In this document: piece after piece, positions 7,721 through 17,648 of the stretch | How the letters are laid out: each line of letters starts with the position of its first letter | Numbering within the stretch: the stretch's first letter is position 1 | Source of the DNA: SAR92 bacterium BACL16 MAG-120619-bin48 | GTDB taxonomy: Bacteria > Pseudomonadota > Gammaproteobacteria > Pseudomonadales > Porticoccaceae | Assembly: GCA_001438605.1 (NCBI GenBank) | Contig: LIDE01000005.1 | Coordinates: 1 to 64,000 of the forward strand | Length of the DNA: 64,000 nt | Direction: 5' to 3' | Notes under the pieces: model-generated | Told to the model about the DNA's origin: nothing | What the model saw: the letters and a program-made list of their open reading frames with translations, nothing else | The model's database searches: none | Translations under genes and position numbers: made by a program

Positions 7721-8350
7721 TTAAGCAGGACCGTAAGCGTAGAGGCCGCCTTTTTTCAGTGCCGCAAGATAAGCCGGTCGCTGCTGAAAGCGCGCGCGGT
7801 AGGCTGAGATATTGGGCAAGCTCAATTGGGCTCCGAGCAGCGGTGCTATTTCGGCAACAAAGGACATCTGTATATCCGCCCCAGTTAGTTGGTTGCCCAC
7901 CAACCAGTCAACATTGTGCAGAGCCTGTTCAACGAAACCGAGGTGGCGCTGCAATTCATCGGCAATACGCGGCTGCAGAGGGGCGCCGCCATCCGGCAGC
8001 TTGGAGGTGTACATTTTTAACATCAACGGCAGCATAGCACTGCCTTCAGCGTAGTGAAGCCACTGCAGGTACTGCTCGTACTCAGGAGTATCGCAGGCGG
8101 GCAACAGGCGGCCATTGCCGTAGTGACGGAGGATGTAGTCAATAATGGCGCCGGACTCGATCACAGTCTGCGCGCCATCAGTGAGCACCGGCGACTTACC
8201 CAACGGGTGAATCGCCTCCAGCGCTAAAGGCGCCAAATTCGTCACGGGGTCGCGCTGATAACTCTCTATTTTGTAATCAATGCCTAACTCTTCAAGCAAC
8301 CAGAGCACACGCTGTGAGCGCGAATTATTGAGGTGATGGACAGTCAACAT
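7721..8350 (-). CDS. gst: Glutathione S-transferase family protein
   Basis: A 209-residue protein with the N-terminal thioredoxin-like GST domain: NNSRSQRVLWLLEELGIDY at the start, cis-Pro loop GKSPVLTDG and the glutathione-contact ESGAIIDYIL at about residues 65-74. An all-helical C-terminal domain follows from about 90. It probably conjugates glutathione to electrophiles or reduces peroxides; the substrate cannot be predicted. It is a single gene, convergent with the Cys-rich lipoprotein and divergent from rlmA. Confidence 0.92.
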   Translation of the reverse strand: MLTVHHLNNSRSQRVLWLLEELGIDYKIESYQRDPVTNLAPLALEAIHPLGKSPVLTDGAQTVIESGAIIDYILRHYGNGRLLPACDTPEYEQYLQWLHYAEGSAMLPLMLKMYTSKLPDGGAPLQPRIADELQRHLGFVEQALHNVDWLVGNQLTGADIQMSFVAEIAPLLGAQLSLPNISAYRARFQQRPAYLAALKKGGLYAYGPA

Positions 8351-8546
8351 AGCCGAGTCTCTTATTATAGGATGATGGACAGCGCCTTCTTCTGTCGGCG
8401 CTTGCAGACAACAGTATACTTAGAATTAAAAAAAATGATGGTGCTGAAAACGCCTGCTTGTGACCCGTTGGTTCATTGTTCCAATACCCGTTCCACTGTA
8501 AGCTAGAGCCCCTAATTCATTCGCTATCGACGTTATTGAGAGCACT

Positions 8547-9449
8547 GTGACCACGCCTTTTACCTACCCAGCACCGCGCTCCACCCGCAATAATTTTAAA
8601 TGTCCAAATTGCAACCAAGCTCTGATTCCACAAACAGAAGCACGCACCTTTGCCTGTTCAAATAATCACAGTTTCGATAGCGCAAAAGAGGGTTATCTCA
8701 ACCTGCTTGTGGTGCAAAACAAACGCAGTCGCCAGCCAGGGGACAGTGATGAGATGATCCGCAGCCGTCAGCGTTTTTTGAGCGCAGGTTACTATCACGA
8801 CCTGACTGACGCCATTGCCCAATGCATCGAAAAAAGCGCGATAGGTTTTAACCAAACGCTGTTCGATATCGGCTGTGGCGAAGGCCACTACATGCAGCAA
8901 CTGCGAGAAGCCGCAACTCATGCCTCGACAGATCTGCAACTGGTTGGTATGGATATTTCAAAATTTGCGGTGCGGCTTGCTGCGAAACGCAATCTCAATG
9001 CGCGCCTCGTGGTCGACAGCGCCTTCAATATTCCCTTGTTTGAAAATCGTATCGATACTGCCCTCTCTGTATTTTCTCCGATCAGCCCGCAAGAGACTTC
9101 GCGCGTACTCAAGCCGAGTGGGCAACTGATTATGGTAGGGCCAGGAGAGCAGCATTTAAGCGGTCTGACCGAGTTAATCTACGAAAAAAACACGCCCCAT
9201 CGCGGCAACTATGACACCCTTGAAGCGACCGATTACTTTGCACTGCAACAGCAAATCGAAGTGAAAAAGACTATTACAGTGGAAGGAGCTGCGATTTTAG
9301 ATCTGCTGACCATGACTCCCTACTATTGGCACTGCACGCCTGAACAACAAATCGCGCTGCAGCAACTAGACCGGCTTGAAACACCGATTCACTTTTACCT
9401 CAATATTTACAAAAACATGAAGGGGAAAGCCCCTCAAACAGGCGCATAA
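8547..9449 (+). CDS. rlmA: 23S rRNA (guanine-N1) methyltransferase RlmA
   Basis: A 300-residue protein with the N-terminal zinc ribbon typical of RlmA: Cys19 and Cys22 (CPNC), Cys37 and His41 (ACSNNHSFD), followed by AKEGYLNLL and RSRQPGDSDEMIRSRQRFL, a family signature. The SAM-binding motif LFDIGCGEGHY lies at about 105-115. It methylates a guanine in 23S rRNA helix 35 (G745 in E. coli). The start is GTG, supported by TTGAGAG at 8535-8541. A kinase gene follows after 6 bp, so the two are probably cotranscribed. Confidence 0.93.
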   Translation: MTTPFTYPAPRSTRNNFKCPNCNQALIPQTEARTFACSNNHSFDSAKEGYLNLLVVQNKRSRQPGDSDEMIRSRQRFLSAGYYHDLTDAIAQCIEKSAIGFNQTLFDIGCGEGHYMQQLREAATHASTDLQLVGMDISKFAVRLAAKRNLNARLVVDSAFNIPLFENRIDTALSVFSPISPQETSRVLKPSGQLIMVGPGEQHLSGLTELIYEKNTPHRGNYDTLEATDYFALQQQIEVKKTITVEGAAILDLLTMTPYYWHCTPEQQIALQQLDRLETPIHFYLNIYKNMKGKAPQTGA

Positions 9450-9455
9450 ATAGCC

Positions 9456-10370
9456 ATGAGGACAGTCGCAGAAAGTCAGTTTTTACAGCGTCATAAACTG
9501 CCCGACCAGTATCTTGATAATGCCAAATGCTGGTTTGATCCTCTACTCCAACCGCTGTCAAACAAACGCCCGACCAAAATTGGCCGACCGCTTATTATTG
9601 GGCTTAGCGGCTGCCAAGGCTCGGGAAAATCGACCCTCGCCGATTATCTCTGCACCATGCTTGGCGAACAGTTTGGTCTGCACTGCCTCACCCTCTCTCT
9701 TGACGATTTTTATTTGACTCGCGTCGAACGCAGACAACTCGCAGACACCGTGCACCCCCTATTAACGACGCGCGGCGTACCCGGCACCCACGACATTGGA
9801 CTGGCCCTGCGCACATTTCAAAGCCTGATTGACGGGACCGGCAGCACGCCTATTCCACGATTTGATAAAGGCAAAGACGACCGCGTCCCACCAAACAACT
9901 GGGATCAGGTAGAGGGCCCACTGGACATTATTGTTTTAGAAGGCTGGTGCATTGGTGCTGGGCCCCAATCGAGCGCAGAGCTCGCGCATCCTGTTAACAG
10001 CCTCGAACAAAATAGCGACGACCAGGGGATTTGGCGCCGCTTTGTCAACCACGCGCTGGCCACTGACTATCAAACTCTCTTTGCCCTTATCGATACGCTA
10101 ATCCTGCTAGAGGCGCCCTCATTTGACAGCGTATTTGAGTGGCGTCTACAGCAAGAAGATAAGCTGAGAGCGAGTATCAAGGCACCGTTTGACGCAGGTT
10201 TATCAGGTCTAATGACGGCGACGGAGATCCGGAGATTTATCGCCCATTACCAACGCATCACCGAGCACTGCCTGCGGGAATTACCCGCACGAGCCAATTA
10301 TCTGTTCAAACTGAACGAAAAGCGGCAAATTATTGCATCTACCAATCCGCCGACCATCGCCATATACTGA
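9456..10370 (+). CDS. P-loop kinase, D-glycerate 3-kinase (plant GLYK)-like
   Basis: A 304-residue P-loop kinase with Walker A GLSGCQGSGKST at residues 49-60, then LSLDDFYLT and VHPLLTTRGVPGTHDIGLA, a pattern shared with plant glycerate 3-kinase and yeast Tda10 (PRK/PanK superfamily), and IIVLEGWCIGA as the Walker B-like strand. The likely reaction is ATP + D-glycerate to 3-phosphoglycerate, but substrates vary in this group. It follows rlmA by 6 bp. No other glycerate-pathway genes are nearby. Confidence 0.8.
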   Translation: MRTVAESQFLQRHKLPDQYLDNAKCWFDPLLQPLSNKRPTKIGRPLIIGLSGCQGSGKSTLADYLCTMLGEQFGLHCLTLSLDDFYLTRVERRQLADTVHPLLTTRGVPGTHDIGLALRTFQSLIDGTGSTPIPRFDKGKDDRVPPNNWDQVEGPLDIIVLEGWCIGAGPQSSAELAHPVNSLEQNSDDQGIWRRFVNHALATDYQTLFALIDTLILLEAPSFDSVFEWRLQQEDKLRASIKAPFDAGLSGLMTATEIRRFIAHYQRITEHCLRELPARANYLFKLNEKRQIIASTNPPTIAIY

Positions 10371-10382
10371 AGCAGTGCGAGT

Positions 10383-10420
10383 CGCCCAACAGGCCTGTCG
10401 GGCGGTCTCTTCTTATTTTT
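10383..10420 (+). terminator. Possible rho-independent terminator after the kinase
   Basis: CGCCC (10383-10387) pairs with GGGCG (10400-10404), with an inner CAGG/CCTG, followed by the T-rich run TCTCTTCTTATTTTT. It lies 12 bp after the kinase stop. The stem is short and interrupted. Confidence 0.45.
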
Positions 10421-10449
10421 AACTGTAATTTACAGTATCGGAGATAAAG

Positions 10450-10851
10450 ATGAATTTAGCTCAACTCGACAGCACCTTCGCGATTATTTTGATCGCACTA
10501 CTCCAGTTTATTTTCTTCACCGGCCGCACCGGTTTCAGCCGCAACAAATACGATATTCAAGCACCGAAAACCGTGGGCAACGACCATTGGGAGCGTATTT
10601 TTCGCGTCCAGCAAAACACCATGGAACAACTGGTGATTTTTATTCCCAGCATGATTATTTTCAGTTTGTATCTCAGCCCAACTTGGGTAATTTTACCGGG
10701 CGTGTTGTTTATCATAGGTCGACAAATTTTTTCACGGCTCTACATCCAGAATCCGCAAAGCCGCGGTCCGGGCATGATAGTAAGCTTTCTCAGCAATATT
10801 ATTTTGGTGGTTGGCAGCCTGATCGGGGTCTTTACACAGCTGGCGGGCTAA
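10450..10851 (+). CDS. MAPEG family membrane protein
   Basis: A 133-residue protein with four hydrophobic segments (about 8-28, 55-75, 76-93, 108-130) and MAPEG hallmarks: the conserved ERIFRVQQNTMEQLVIFIPS stretch near residues 50-69 and the helical hairpin after it. Eukaryotic relatives are microsomal glutathione transferases and leukotriene synthases; bacterial members are inner-membrane proteins of uncertain substrate. GAGAT (10441-10445) precedes the ATG at a usable distance. It is convergent with purA across a repeat-filled spacer. Confidence 0.88.
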   Translation: MNLAQLDSTFAIILIALLQFIFFTGRTGFSRNKYDIQAPKTVGNDHWERIFRVQQNTMEQLVIFIPSMIIFSLYLSPTWVILPGVLFIIGRQIFSRLYIQNPQSRGPGMIVSFLSNIILVVGSLIGVFTQLAG

Positions 10852-10903
10852 CCCGCGCAGCTTGCCAAACTGAAGAATGGACTCCATTACGGAGTTCCGC
10901 TAT

Positions 10904-10970
10904 GAATTCATGGCGGAATTCATGGCGGAATTCATAGCAGAGCTTGGCAGGCGGCGGAGCTTGGCTGGCG
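10904..10970. repeat. Two short tandem repeat arrays between the MAPEG gene and purA
   Basis: GAATTCATGGCG occurs at 10904-10915 and 10916-10927, followed by a partial GAATTCAT (10928-10935): a 12-bp unit, 2.7 copies. Directly after, GAGCTTGGCAGGCG (10940-10953) is repeated as GAGCTTGGCTGGCG (10957-10970) with a 17-bp period. The spacer has no other gene. A chance ORF reads through the repeats but has no supporting features. Confidence 0.85.
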
Positions 10971-10994
10971 ACCTAAAGCAGCGGTGTAAAATGA

Positions 10995-12299
<1,305 letters not shown>

Positions 12300-12329
12300 T
12301 CAAAAAAATTTGCCACTTAAACCGTTAGC

Positions 12330-13508
12330 TTAAGGCAGCTTTTGAATCACCAAATGACCATTCTCTTCCACTAGCAGACGATCACAACTCACTTCGTTAT
12401 AGTCAACCTGTTGACCTTGAAAACCCTGTACCACTCTATTTCCCTGACTGCGCAACAGCGCTATCTGCTCTGCCAACTGAGCATTGTTGGTGTAGGGAAC
12501 AAAAATTCCCAGACCCGCCCGATGGCTGTACTTGCTCTGAGTCACGAGTGATTTCAGATTGAAGGCAAATCCTGTTGCCGGACGCGGGCGACCAAAGGCT
12601 GCGCCCACGTGATCGTAGCGACCACCATTGCCAAGCGCTTTGCCGTGACCCTGCACATAGGCGGCAAAAACAATACCGGTGTGGTAGTGATACCCTGGCA
12701 TCTCACCGAGATCTAAATAAACAGTGATATTGCGAGTAGAAATGGCCGCCACAACATCTTCAAGCTGGGCAATGGCCTGCAGCACCTTGGCAGGAGCACC
12801 CGCCAGTTTGTGTTTCGCGGCTTTCAGAATTTCAGCGCTACCGGTCAAACTCGGCAGAATGGTGAGCCACTCGGCCAATTTGGGGTCGGTGATGTTCTGG
12901 CTCACCCACTGCCCCAGCTCTCGCGTTGCCTTGCGCTGGAGCAATTCAAACAATTCAGACTCAAGCTCTTGGCTCAAATCGGCATTGGCTAAAAGGCCGC
13001 GGAAGATATCTACGTGCCCCAAGTCCAAATGCACTTTTTCAACACCGGCCGTGGCCAGTGTCTGTAAAAATAGCTCTATTACTTCGATGTCCGCCGCAAG
13101 ACTTGCTTCCCCGAACAACTCGACGCCCAGAGAGATAGGTGTGCGCGATTCAAGAGGCCCGCGAGGGCGGGTGTGGAGAACAGTTCCTGCATAACAGAGT
13201 CGACTTGGGCCTTCACGGCGCAAACTGTGTGCATCCATCCGCGCGGTTTGCGGCGTGATATCGGCTCGAATACCCATCATGCGACCACTTAGTTGGTCTG
13301 TGATACGGAAGGTCATCAGATCAAGGTCAGATCCTGAGCCGCTAAGAAGAGAGTCGGTAAACTCAACCATCGGCGGTATCACGAGGTCGTAGCCCCAATT
13401 GTGATAGAGATCGAGCAGTTGGCGACGCATGTACTCGACAACATGAGCCTGCTCAGGGAGCACCTCATCGACGCCATCGGGTAATAACCAGCGGTCTGCA
13501 GTTGTCAT
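12330..13508 (-). CDS. hisZ: ATP phosphoribosyltransferase regulatory subunit HisZ
   Basis: A 392-residue histidyl-tRNA-synthetase paralogue. It begins RWLLPDGVDEVLPEQA and keeps class II motifs such as FRITDQLSGRMMGIRADITPQTARMDAH, but lacks the anticodon-binding C-terminal domain of HisRS, and its end (KYSHRAGLGIFVPYTNN) is short. HisZ pairs with the short form of HisG and provides histidine feedback control. This predicts a short HisG elsewhere in the genome. The gene lies between the DUF2065 gene and purA, a known synteny. Confidence 0.95.
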   Translation of the reverse strand: MTTADRWLLPDGVDEVLPEQAHVVEYMRRQLLDLYHNWGYDLVIPPMVEFTDSLLSGSGSDLDLMTFRITDQLSGRMMGIRADITPQTARMDAHSLRREGPSRLCYAGTVLHTRPRGPLESRTPISLGVELFGEASLAADIEVIELFLQTLATAGVEKVHLDLGHVDIFRGLLANADLSQELESELFELLQRKATRELGQWVSQNITDPKLAEWLTILPSLTGSAEILKAAKHKLAGAPAKVLQAIAQLEDVVAAISTRNITVYLDLGEMPGYHYHTGIVFAAYVQGHGKALGNGGRYDHVGAAFGRPRPATGFAFNLKSLVTQSKYSHRAGLGIFVPYTNNAQLAEQIALLRSQGNRVVQGFQGQQVDYNEVSCDRLLVEENGHLVIQKLP

Positions 13509-13586
13509 GAACGTTCTTTAAGCCTCTACTTTTAAACTCTTTTTTCGCCTGGAAATAGTGAGCACTGAGATGCTCAGCCAGCTATT

Positions 13587-13772
13587 TCAACGCAATAAAA
13601 ACAATAAACCAGCACCAATCAGCATGCTAGCGAAGCCAACTAACCGCATAGTGCGGTCATCGACTTGGGCGAGCACTTCCACCATGTTGCGCCATTTTGC
13701 CGGTGATAAAAAAGGGATAATCCCCTCTAACACTAGCAGCAAGCAGACAGCTGTACCAAAATCCTTCAGCAT
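13587..13772 (-). CDS. DUF2065 family small membrane protein (YjeT-like)
   Basis: I set the start at the ATG at 13772, preceded by a GGGGTGGGA ribosome site, giving 61 residues; the longer open frame upstream runs through the hflC terminator and is not credible as coding. The product has two hydrophobic helices (FGTAVCLLLVLEGIIPFL and MRLVGFASMLIGAGLLFLL) around a short polar loop with SPAKWR, as in DUF2065/YjeT. In E. coli yjeT lies between hflC and purA, exactly the position here. Function unknown; inner membrane. Confidence 0.88.
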   Translation of the reverse strand: MLKDFGTAVCLLLVLEGIIPFLSPAKWRNMVEVLAQVDDRTMRLVGFASMLIGAGLLFLLR

Positions 13773-13796
13773 GATGTCCCACCCCAAATTCGGCAT

Positions 13797-13823
13797 AAAA
13801 AAACCGGGGCTGGCCCGGTTTTT
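13797..13823 (-). terminator. Rho-independent terminator after hflC (bidirectional form)
   Basis: Stem CCGGG (13804-13808)/CCCGG (13814-13818) with loop GCTGG, flanked by A7 on one side and T5 on the other, so the A:T pairs extend the stem. On the minus strand it gives a G+C-rich hairpin and U-run 70-100 nt after the hflC stop. It separates the hfl operon from the DUF2065 gene. Confidence 0.85.
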
Positions 13824-13896
13824 AGATTTTAACAAAGTCGCTGTCAATGTGGCAGGAGTTTTTGCATTAATTATCCTATTGGCAACCCTGAAAAAC

Positions 13897-14766
13897 TTAT
13901 TTGCCACTCTGCTTGTTTAAATACTTAAAGAAGTCGCTATCAGGCGCCACTAACATCACGTCGCCCTTGCTGGAAAATGACTGCTTGTAAGCATTCAAGC
14001 TACGCATGAACGAATAGAACTCTGGATCTTTCTGATAGGCGCTGGCGTAGATACCCGCAGCCTCCGCATCGCCAGCGCCGCGCAATTGCTCGGCATCGCG
14101 ATAGGCATTGGCCAGTTCAATGGTTCTTTCACGGTCTGCTGATGCGCGAATTCGCTCAGCTTTTTCATTACCGGTTGAACGCAATTCACGGGCCTCTTTT
14201 TCACGCTCAGCGGTCATGCGTCGGAAAACCTGGCTGCTCACTTCTTCAGGCAGATCGATACGCTTGACTCTGACATCAACCACTTCAATACCCAAACTGC
14301 CCAAAACGGACGCGTTTAGCTCTGTCGTGATATTTTTCATCAATAGATCGCGCTCGCCAGAGACAACCTCGTGCAACGTGCGAGTACCAAACTGGTTGCG
14401 CAAGCCATTATTAACACGGTTAGCCAAACGGTTGTGGGCTACGGTTTCTACACCACCGGTGGCCTTGTAGTAGGTTTCGACATTGGCAATACGCCATTTT
14501 GCATAGGAGTCGACTATGAGACGCTTTTTCTCTGCCGTAAAGAAACTGGCAGACGGCGCATCGACAGTTAAGATGCGCGCATCAAACAATCGAACATCAT
14601 CAGCAAATGGGATCTTGACGTGCAGGCCTGGCTGAATATCGGCTTCAATTAGTCGTCCGAAGCGCAGCTTGACGCCGCGCTCAGTCTCGCTCACGACATA
14701 CAGAGTGCTGCTGGCCGCGACCACTAAAATCACCAGGGCGATCATTGACTTCAGTACATTGCTCAT
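13897..14766 (-). CDS. hflC: FtsH protease modulator HflC
   Basis: A 289-residue SPFH/prohibitin-family protein. One N-terminal membrane helix (MIALVILVVAASSTLYVV) is followed by the SPFH domain (ERGVKLRFGRLIEADIQPGLHVKIPFAD) and a charged helical region (RMTAEREKEARELRSTGNEKAERIRA). With HflK it forms a large periplasmic-facing cage around FtsH and tunes its protease activity. The start overlaps the hflK stop by 4 bp, so translation is coupled. A terminator follows. Confidence 0.97.
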   Translation of the reverse strand: MSNVLKSMIALVILVVAASSTLYVVSETERGVKLRFGRLIEADIQPGLHVKIPFADDVRLFDARILTVDAPSASFFTAEKKRLIVDSYAKWRIANVETYYKATGGVETVAHNRLANRVNNGLRNQFGTRTLHEVVSGERDLLMKNITTELNASVLGSLGIEVVDVRVKRIDLPEEVSSQVFRRMTAEREKEARELRSTGNEKAERIRASADRERTIELANAYRDAEQLRGAGDAEAAGIYASAYQKDPEFYSFMRSLNAYKQSFSSKGDVMLVAPDSDFFKYLNKQSGK

Positions 14767-15881
14767 CGTCTTCTCTCCGTCGGCGTCTGTTCAACATTGC
14801 GCTGTAGCTTTTCAATCACTTGGTTGGCAATGCGATCGATTAACTGTCCGCTCGTTATGTCTTCGTCTTTTGCTTGCCTGCCTTCTTGAATAAGCTTATC
14901 TAAGGGTAGGTAAAGCATATTGTTACCGCTCTCAGCATCCACCAAAATCTTGGTGCTGTTCATCATGACCTGCTCGACCGCGTCGATGTAGAGGCGCTCT
15001 CGCGTGACCACAGGGGCCTTTTTGTACTCCGTCAACAGATTGACGAAGCGTTGGGCTTCACCTTCTGCTTTCGACACGACCTGCGATTTGTAGCCTTCGG
15101 CCTCTTCTCGCATACGCTGTGCCGCACCGCGCGCTTCAGGAATGATGCCATTCGAGTAGGACTGTGCTTCGTTCACGAGGCGCTCGAGATCTTCCCGCGC
15201 TTTAATTACGTCATCGTATGCCGCTTTCACCTCGGTCGGTGGACGAGCATCTTCGATGTTGATCTTGACCACATTGATACCGCTGGAATAGCTGTCCAAA
15301 AGTGCTTGCAAGCGCTCTGCCGTGAGCAGGGCAATTTGCTCTCGACCTGTGGAGATAACATCATCCAACCCAGAGCTACCCACAACGTGGCGAAGAGCAC
15401 TGTCAGTGGCGTGTTTGAGGCTGATTTCAGGATCGCGAATATTCAAGACAAAAGCCTTGGCGTCTTGAATGTTGTATTGCACCGTGAGGGAGATTTCAAC
15501 AATATTTTCGTCTTGCGTTAGCATGAGACCGCGCGCAGAGTATTGACGCTCTTCCGTCACTCGAACAGTGTTGATCTGGTCGATAACTTTAGGATTCCAG
15601 TGCAGACCTGAACCGAGGGTATCGTGATACTTACCAAAACGAAGAACAACCACCTGCTCTTTTTCATCGATCTGGTAAAAGCCCAAAAGCCCCCAAACAA
15701 CTATAACGATAGCCAACAGCACTGGCGCAAGATTTTTGCCGCCGTCACTATTAGAACCGCCACCAAAACCACTGAATTTTTCTTTCAGACGATTAAGTGC
15801 TTCGTCCAAATCAGGCGGACCGTCATTTTTACGGTTGCCACCCCACGGGTCTTTACCACCTCCGGGTTCGTTCCAAGCCAT
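14763..15881 (-). CDS. hflK: FtsH protease modulator HflK
   Basis: A 372-residue partner of HflC. The Gly/Asp/Asn-rich N-terminal tail (MAWNEPGGGKDPWGG) is typical, followed by a membrane helix (about 52-70), the SPFH domain (EKEQVVVLRFGKYHDTLGSGLHW) and a helical region (GAAQRMREEAEGYKSQVVSKAEGEAQRF). It forms the HflKC complex that controls FtsH. It lies between hflX and hflC as in E. coli, overlapping hflC by 4 bp. Confidence 0.97.
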   Translation of the reverse strand: MAWNEPGGGKDPWGGNRKNDGPPDLDEALNRLKEKFSGFGGGSNSDGGKNLAPVLLAIVIVVWGLLGFYQIDEKEQVVVLRFGKYHDTLGSGLHWNPKVIDQINTVRVTEERQYSARGLMLTQDENIVEISLTVQYNIQDAKAFVLNIRDPEISLKHATDSALRHVVGSSGLDDVISTGREQIALLTAERLQALLDSYSSGINVVKINIEDARPPTEVKAAYDDVIKAREDLERLVNEAQSYSNGIIPEARGAAQRMREEAEGYKSQVVSKAEGEAQRFVNLLTEYKKAPVVTRERLYIDAVEQVMMNSTKILVDAESGNNMLYLPLDKLIQEGRQAKDEDITSGQLIDRIANQVIEKLQRNVEQTPTERRR

Positions 15882-15946
15882 ACTTTCTCTCCAAATTAAA
15901 AAATTCTAACGGGTTCTTGCCAAACAGTAATCACCCAATGCTCAAT

Positions 15947-17257
15947 CTATCTCGCAGCATTGTATAATGCAGCCAAATCCTCAGATTTCAACCCCGCGGC
16001 CTTGATAAGACGGAAATAATCCATCTCAGGCAGCTTAACCTCTAAATTAATACAACCACGGTCATCAACTTCTTCGTGAATAACCGCTTTGTGACTGTAC
16101 ATAGATGCACGCAGAGCGCCCTGTTCTGGCAGCAAATGCAGTGTTTTGTGCACCAGCCTGCCCGGCAGCCGCGCAGTCACAGCCTCGATCAACAGGGCCA
16201 TACCCTCCCTGTTCAGCGCCGATACCCATACGGCAACTGGCTGACCGTCAGCATCGTAATCAATACGTGCGGTGCTGTCCTCAAGTAAATCAATTTTGTT
16301 ATACACCATTAACGTGGGCAGCTCGTAGGCATCTATCTCTTTGAGCACCTCGTTTACTTGGTTGATGCTGTTTGCACGATCTTCCGACGCGGCATCAACC
16401 ACATGCAAGAGCAATGTTGAATTGGCCGCCTCTTCGAGAGTCGATCGAAAAGCATCCACCAATCGGTGTGGTAGATGACTAATAAAACCCACCGTGTCGG
16501 CAAAGATCACCACACCTTTTTCGTCGATCTCTATTTTGCGCATTGTTGGATCGAGGGTGGCAAAGAGTTGGTCGGCGACGAACACGTCCGATTGTGTGAC
16601 CGCATTGAACAGCGTCGATTTCCCTGCGTTGGTGTAGCCCACTAAGGAGACAGCGGGAATCTCAGCGCGCACTCTCGACTGGCGACTTTGCGCCCGTTGA
16701 TTGCGTACTTTCACTAGACGCGCCTGAATCGCTTTAATGCGATCGCGCACCATGCGACGGTCGGACTCCAACTGCGTTTCACCCGGGCCGCGCAAGCCGA
16801 TACCGCCTTTTTGACGTTCTAGGTGGGTCCAGCCGCGCACGAGCCGTGTGGACAGATGATGCAACTGAGCCAGCTCAACCTGCAATTTACCTTCATGGGT
16901 CCGCGCGCGCTGGGCGAAAATATCGAGGATAAGTCCGGTGCGGTCGAGCACACGACACTGCAACTCAGCTTCAATATTGCGCTCTTGGCTGGGGGAGAGG
17001 TTGTGGTTAAAAATAACCAACTCGGCGCCACTGCTTTTTACGGCGTTACCGATCTCTTCTAGCTTGCCGGTTCCCACAAAAAACTTGGCGTGAGGCGAAG
17101 AGCGGGAACCCGTCAGAAAATCGACTGGGTCCCCACCTGCAGATAAGACTAATTCTTCAAACTCCCGCGGGTCGTCGGGCTCTGACTCACTATTCAATTT
17201 CAAATGAACTAAAACTGCTTTTTCACCGAAATCGGGACGTTCGAAAAATAATGCCAC
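15947..17257 (-). CDS. hflX: Ribosome-associated GTPase HflX
   Basis: A 436-residue GTPase. The N-terminal HflX domain includes GTGKLEEIGNAV and FNHNLSPSQERNIE; a coiled segment (GIGLRGPGETQLESDRRMVRDR) leads to the G domain with G1 GYTNAGKSTLFNA (about residues 205-217), G3 DTVGFISHLP and G4 NKID. HflX binds the 50S subunit and splits stalled ribosomes under stress. The hfq stop lies 5 bp upstream of its start, so the two are cotranscribed. Confidence 0.97.
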   Translation of the reverse strand: MALFFERPDFGEKAVLVHLKLNSESEPDDPREFEELVLSAGGDPVDFLTGSRSSPHAKFFVGTGKLEEIGNAVKSSGAELVIFNHNLSPSQERNIEAELQCRVLDRTGLILDIFAQRARTHEGKLQVELAQLHHLSTRLVRGWTHLERQKGGIGLRGPGETQLESDRRMVRDRIKAIQARLVKVRNQRAQSRQSRVRAEIPAVSLVGYTNAGKSTLFNAVTQSDVFVADQLFATLDPTMRKIEIDEKGVVIFADTVGFISHLPHRLVDAFRSTLEEAANSTLLLHVVDAASEDRANSINQVNEVLKEIDAYELPTLMVYNKIDLLEDSTARIDYDADGQPVAVWVSALNREGMALLIEAVTARLPGRLVHKTLHLLPEQGALRASMYSHKAVIHEEVDDRGCINLEVKLPEMDYFRLIKAAGLKSEDLAALYNAAR

Positions 17258-17262
17258 TCTAA

Positions 17263-17550
17263 TTAAAAGTCATCGTCAGAAAAGTTACCATCGTCGTGGC
17301 CGTAGCCGCCCTGTGAATCACTGGACGAGCCAGCGGCAGGAAGCTTAACCGGACGAGACGGGACAATTGTCGATATAGCATGCTTGTAGACCATTTGACT
17401 GATCGTGTTTTTCAACAACACCACAAACTGATCAAATGACTCCACTTGGCCCTGTAACTTAATACCATTGACCAAAAAAATAGAAACTGGGATACGCTCT
17501 TTCCTTAACACGTTAAGAAAAGGGTCTTGTAAATTCTGCCCTTTCGACAT
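17263..17550 (-). CDS. hfq: RNA chaperone Hfq
   Basis: I use the ATG at 17550, which has the ribosome site AAAGGAGAA; the in-frame start 14 codons earlier adds a non-family extension. The 95-residue protein shows both Sm motifs: [28 protein letters not shown] and [30 protein letters not shown]. The C-terminal tail is Gly/Ser/Asp-rich, acidic and short compared with E. coli. It forms a hexamer that pairs small RNAs with mRNAs. It lies in the conserved miaA-hfq-hflX order. A 14-bp direct repeat lies directly upstream. Confidence 0.98.
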   Translation of the reverse strand: MSKGQNLQDPFLNVLRKERIPVSIFLVNGIKLQGQVESFDQFVVLLKNTISQMVYKHAISTIVPSRPVKLPAAGSSSDSQGGYGHDDGNFSDDDF

Positions 17551-17568
17551 TTGTACTTCTCCTTTTAT

Positions 17569-17592
17569 AGTTTTCCAATTTAAGTTTTCCAA
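17569..17592. repeat. 14-bp direct repeat in the hfq leader
   Basis: AGTTTTCCAA occurs at 17569-17578 and again at 17583-17592 (period 14), only 19 bp upstream of the hfq ATG and next to its ribosome site. It may affect leader RNA structure or be a neutral duplication. Confidence 0.7.
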
Positions 17593-17648
17593 AAAAGCTG
17601 CAAATAGCGCAACTCAAAACGCAGACCAAGCAAAGTCCACAACGTACT

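Noticed and set aside
13558-13920. Plus-strand 120-codon ORF across the DUF2065 gene
   Set aside because: It runs through the hflC terminator and the antisense of DUF2065, with no ribosome site or family.
17557-17588. TTGGAA-17-TATAAA promoter-like pair before hfq
   Set aside because: The start would fall inside the ribosome site and leave hfq almost leaderless; the pair is created by the 14-bp direct repeat.
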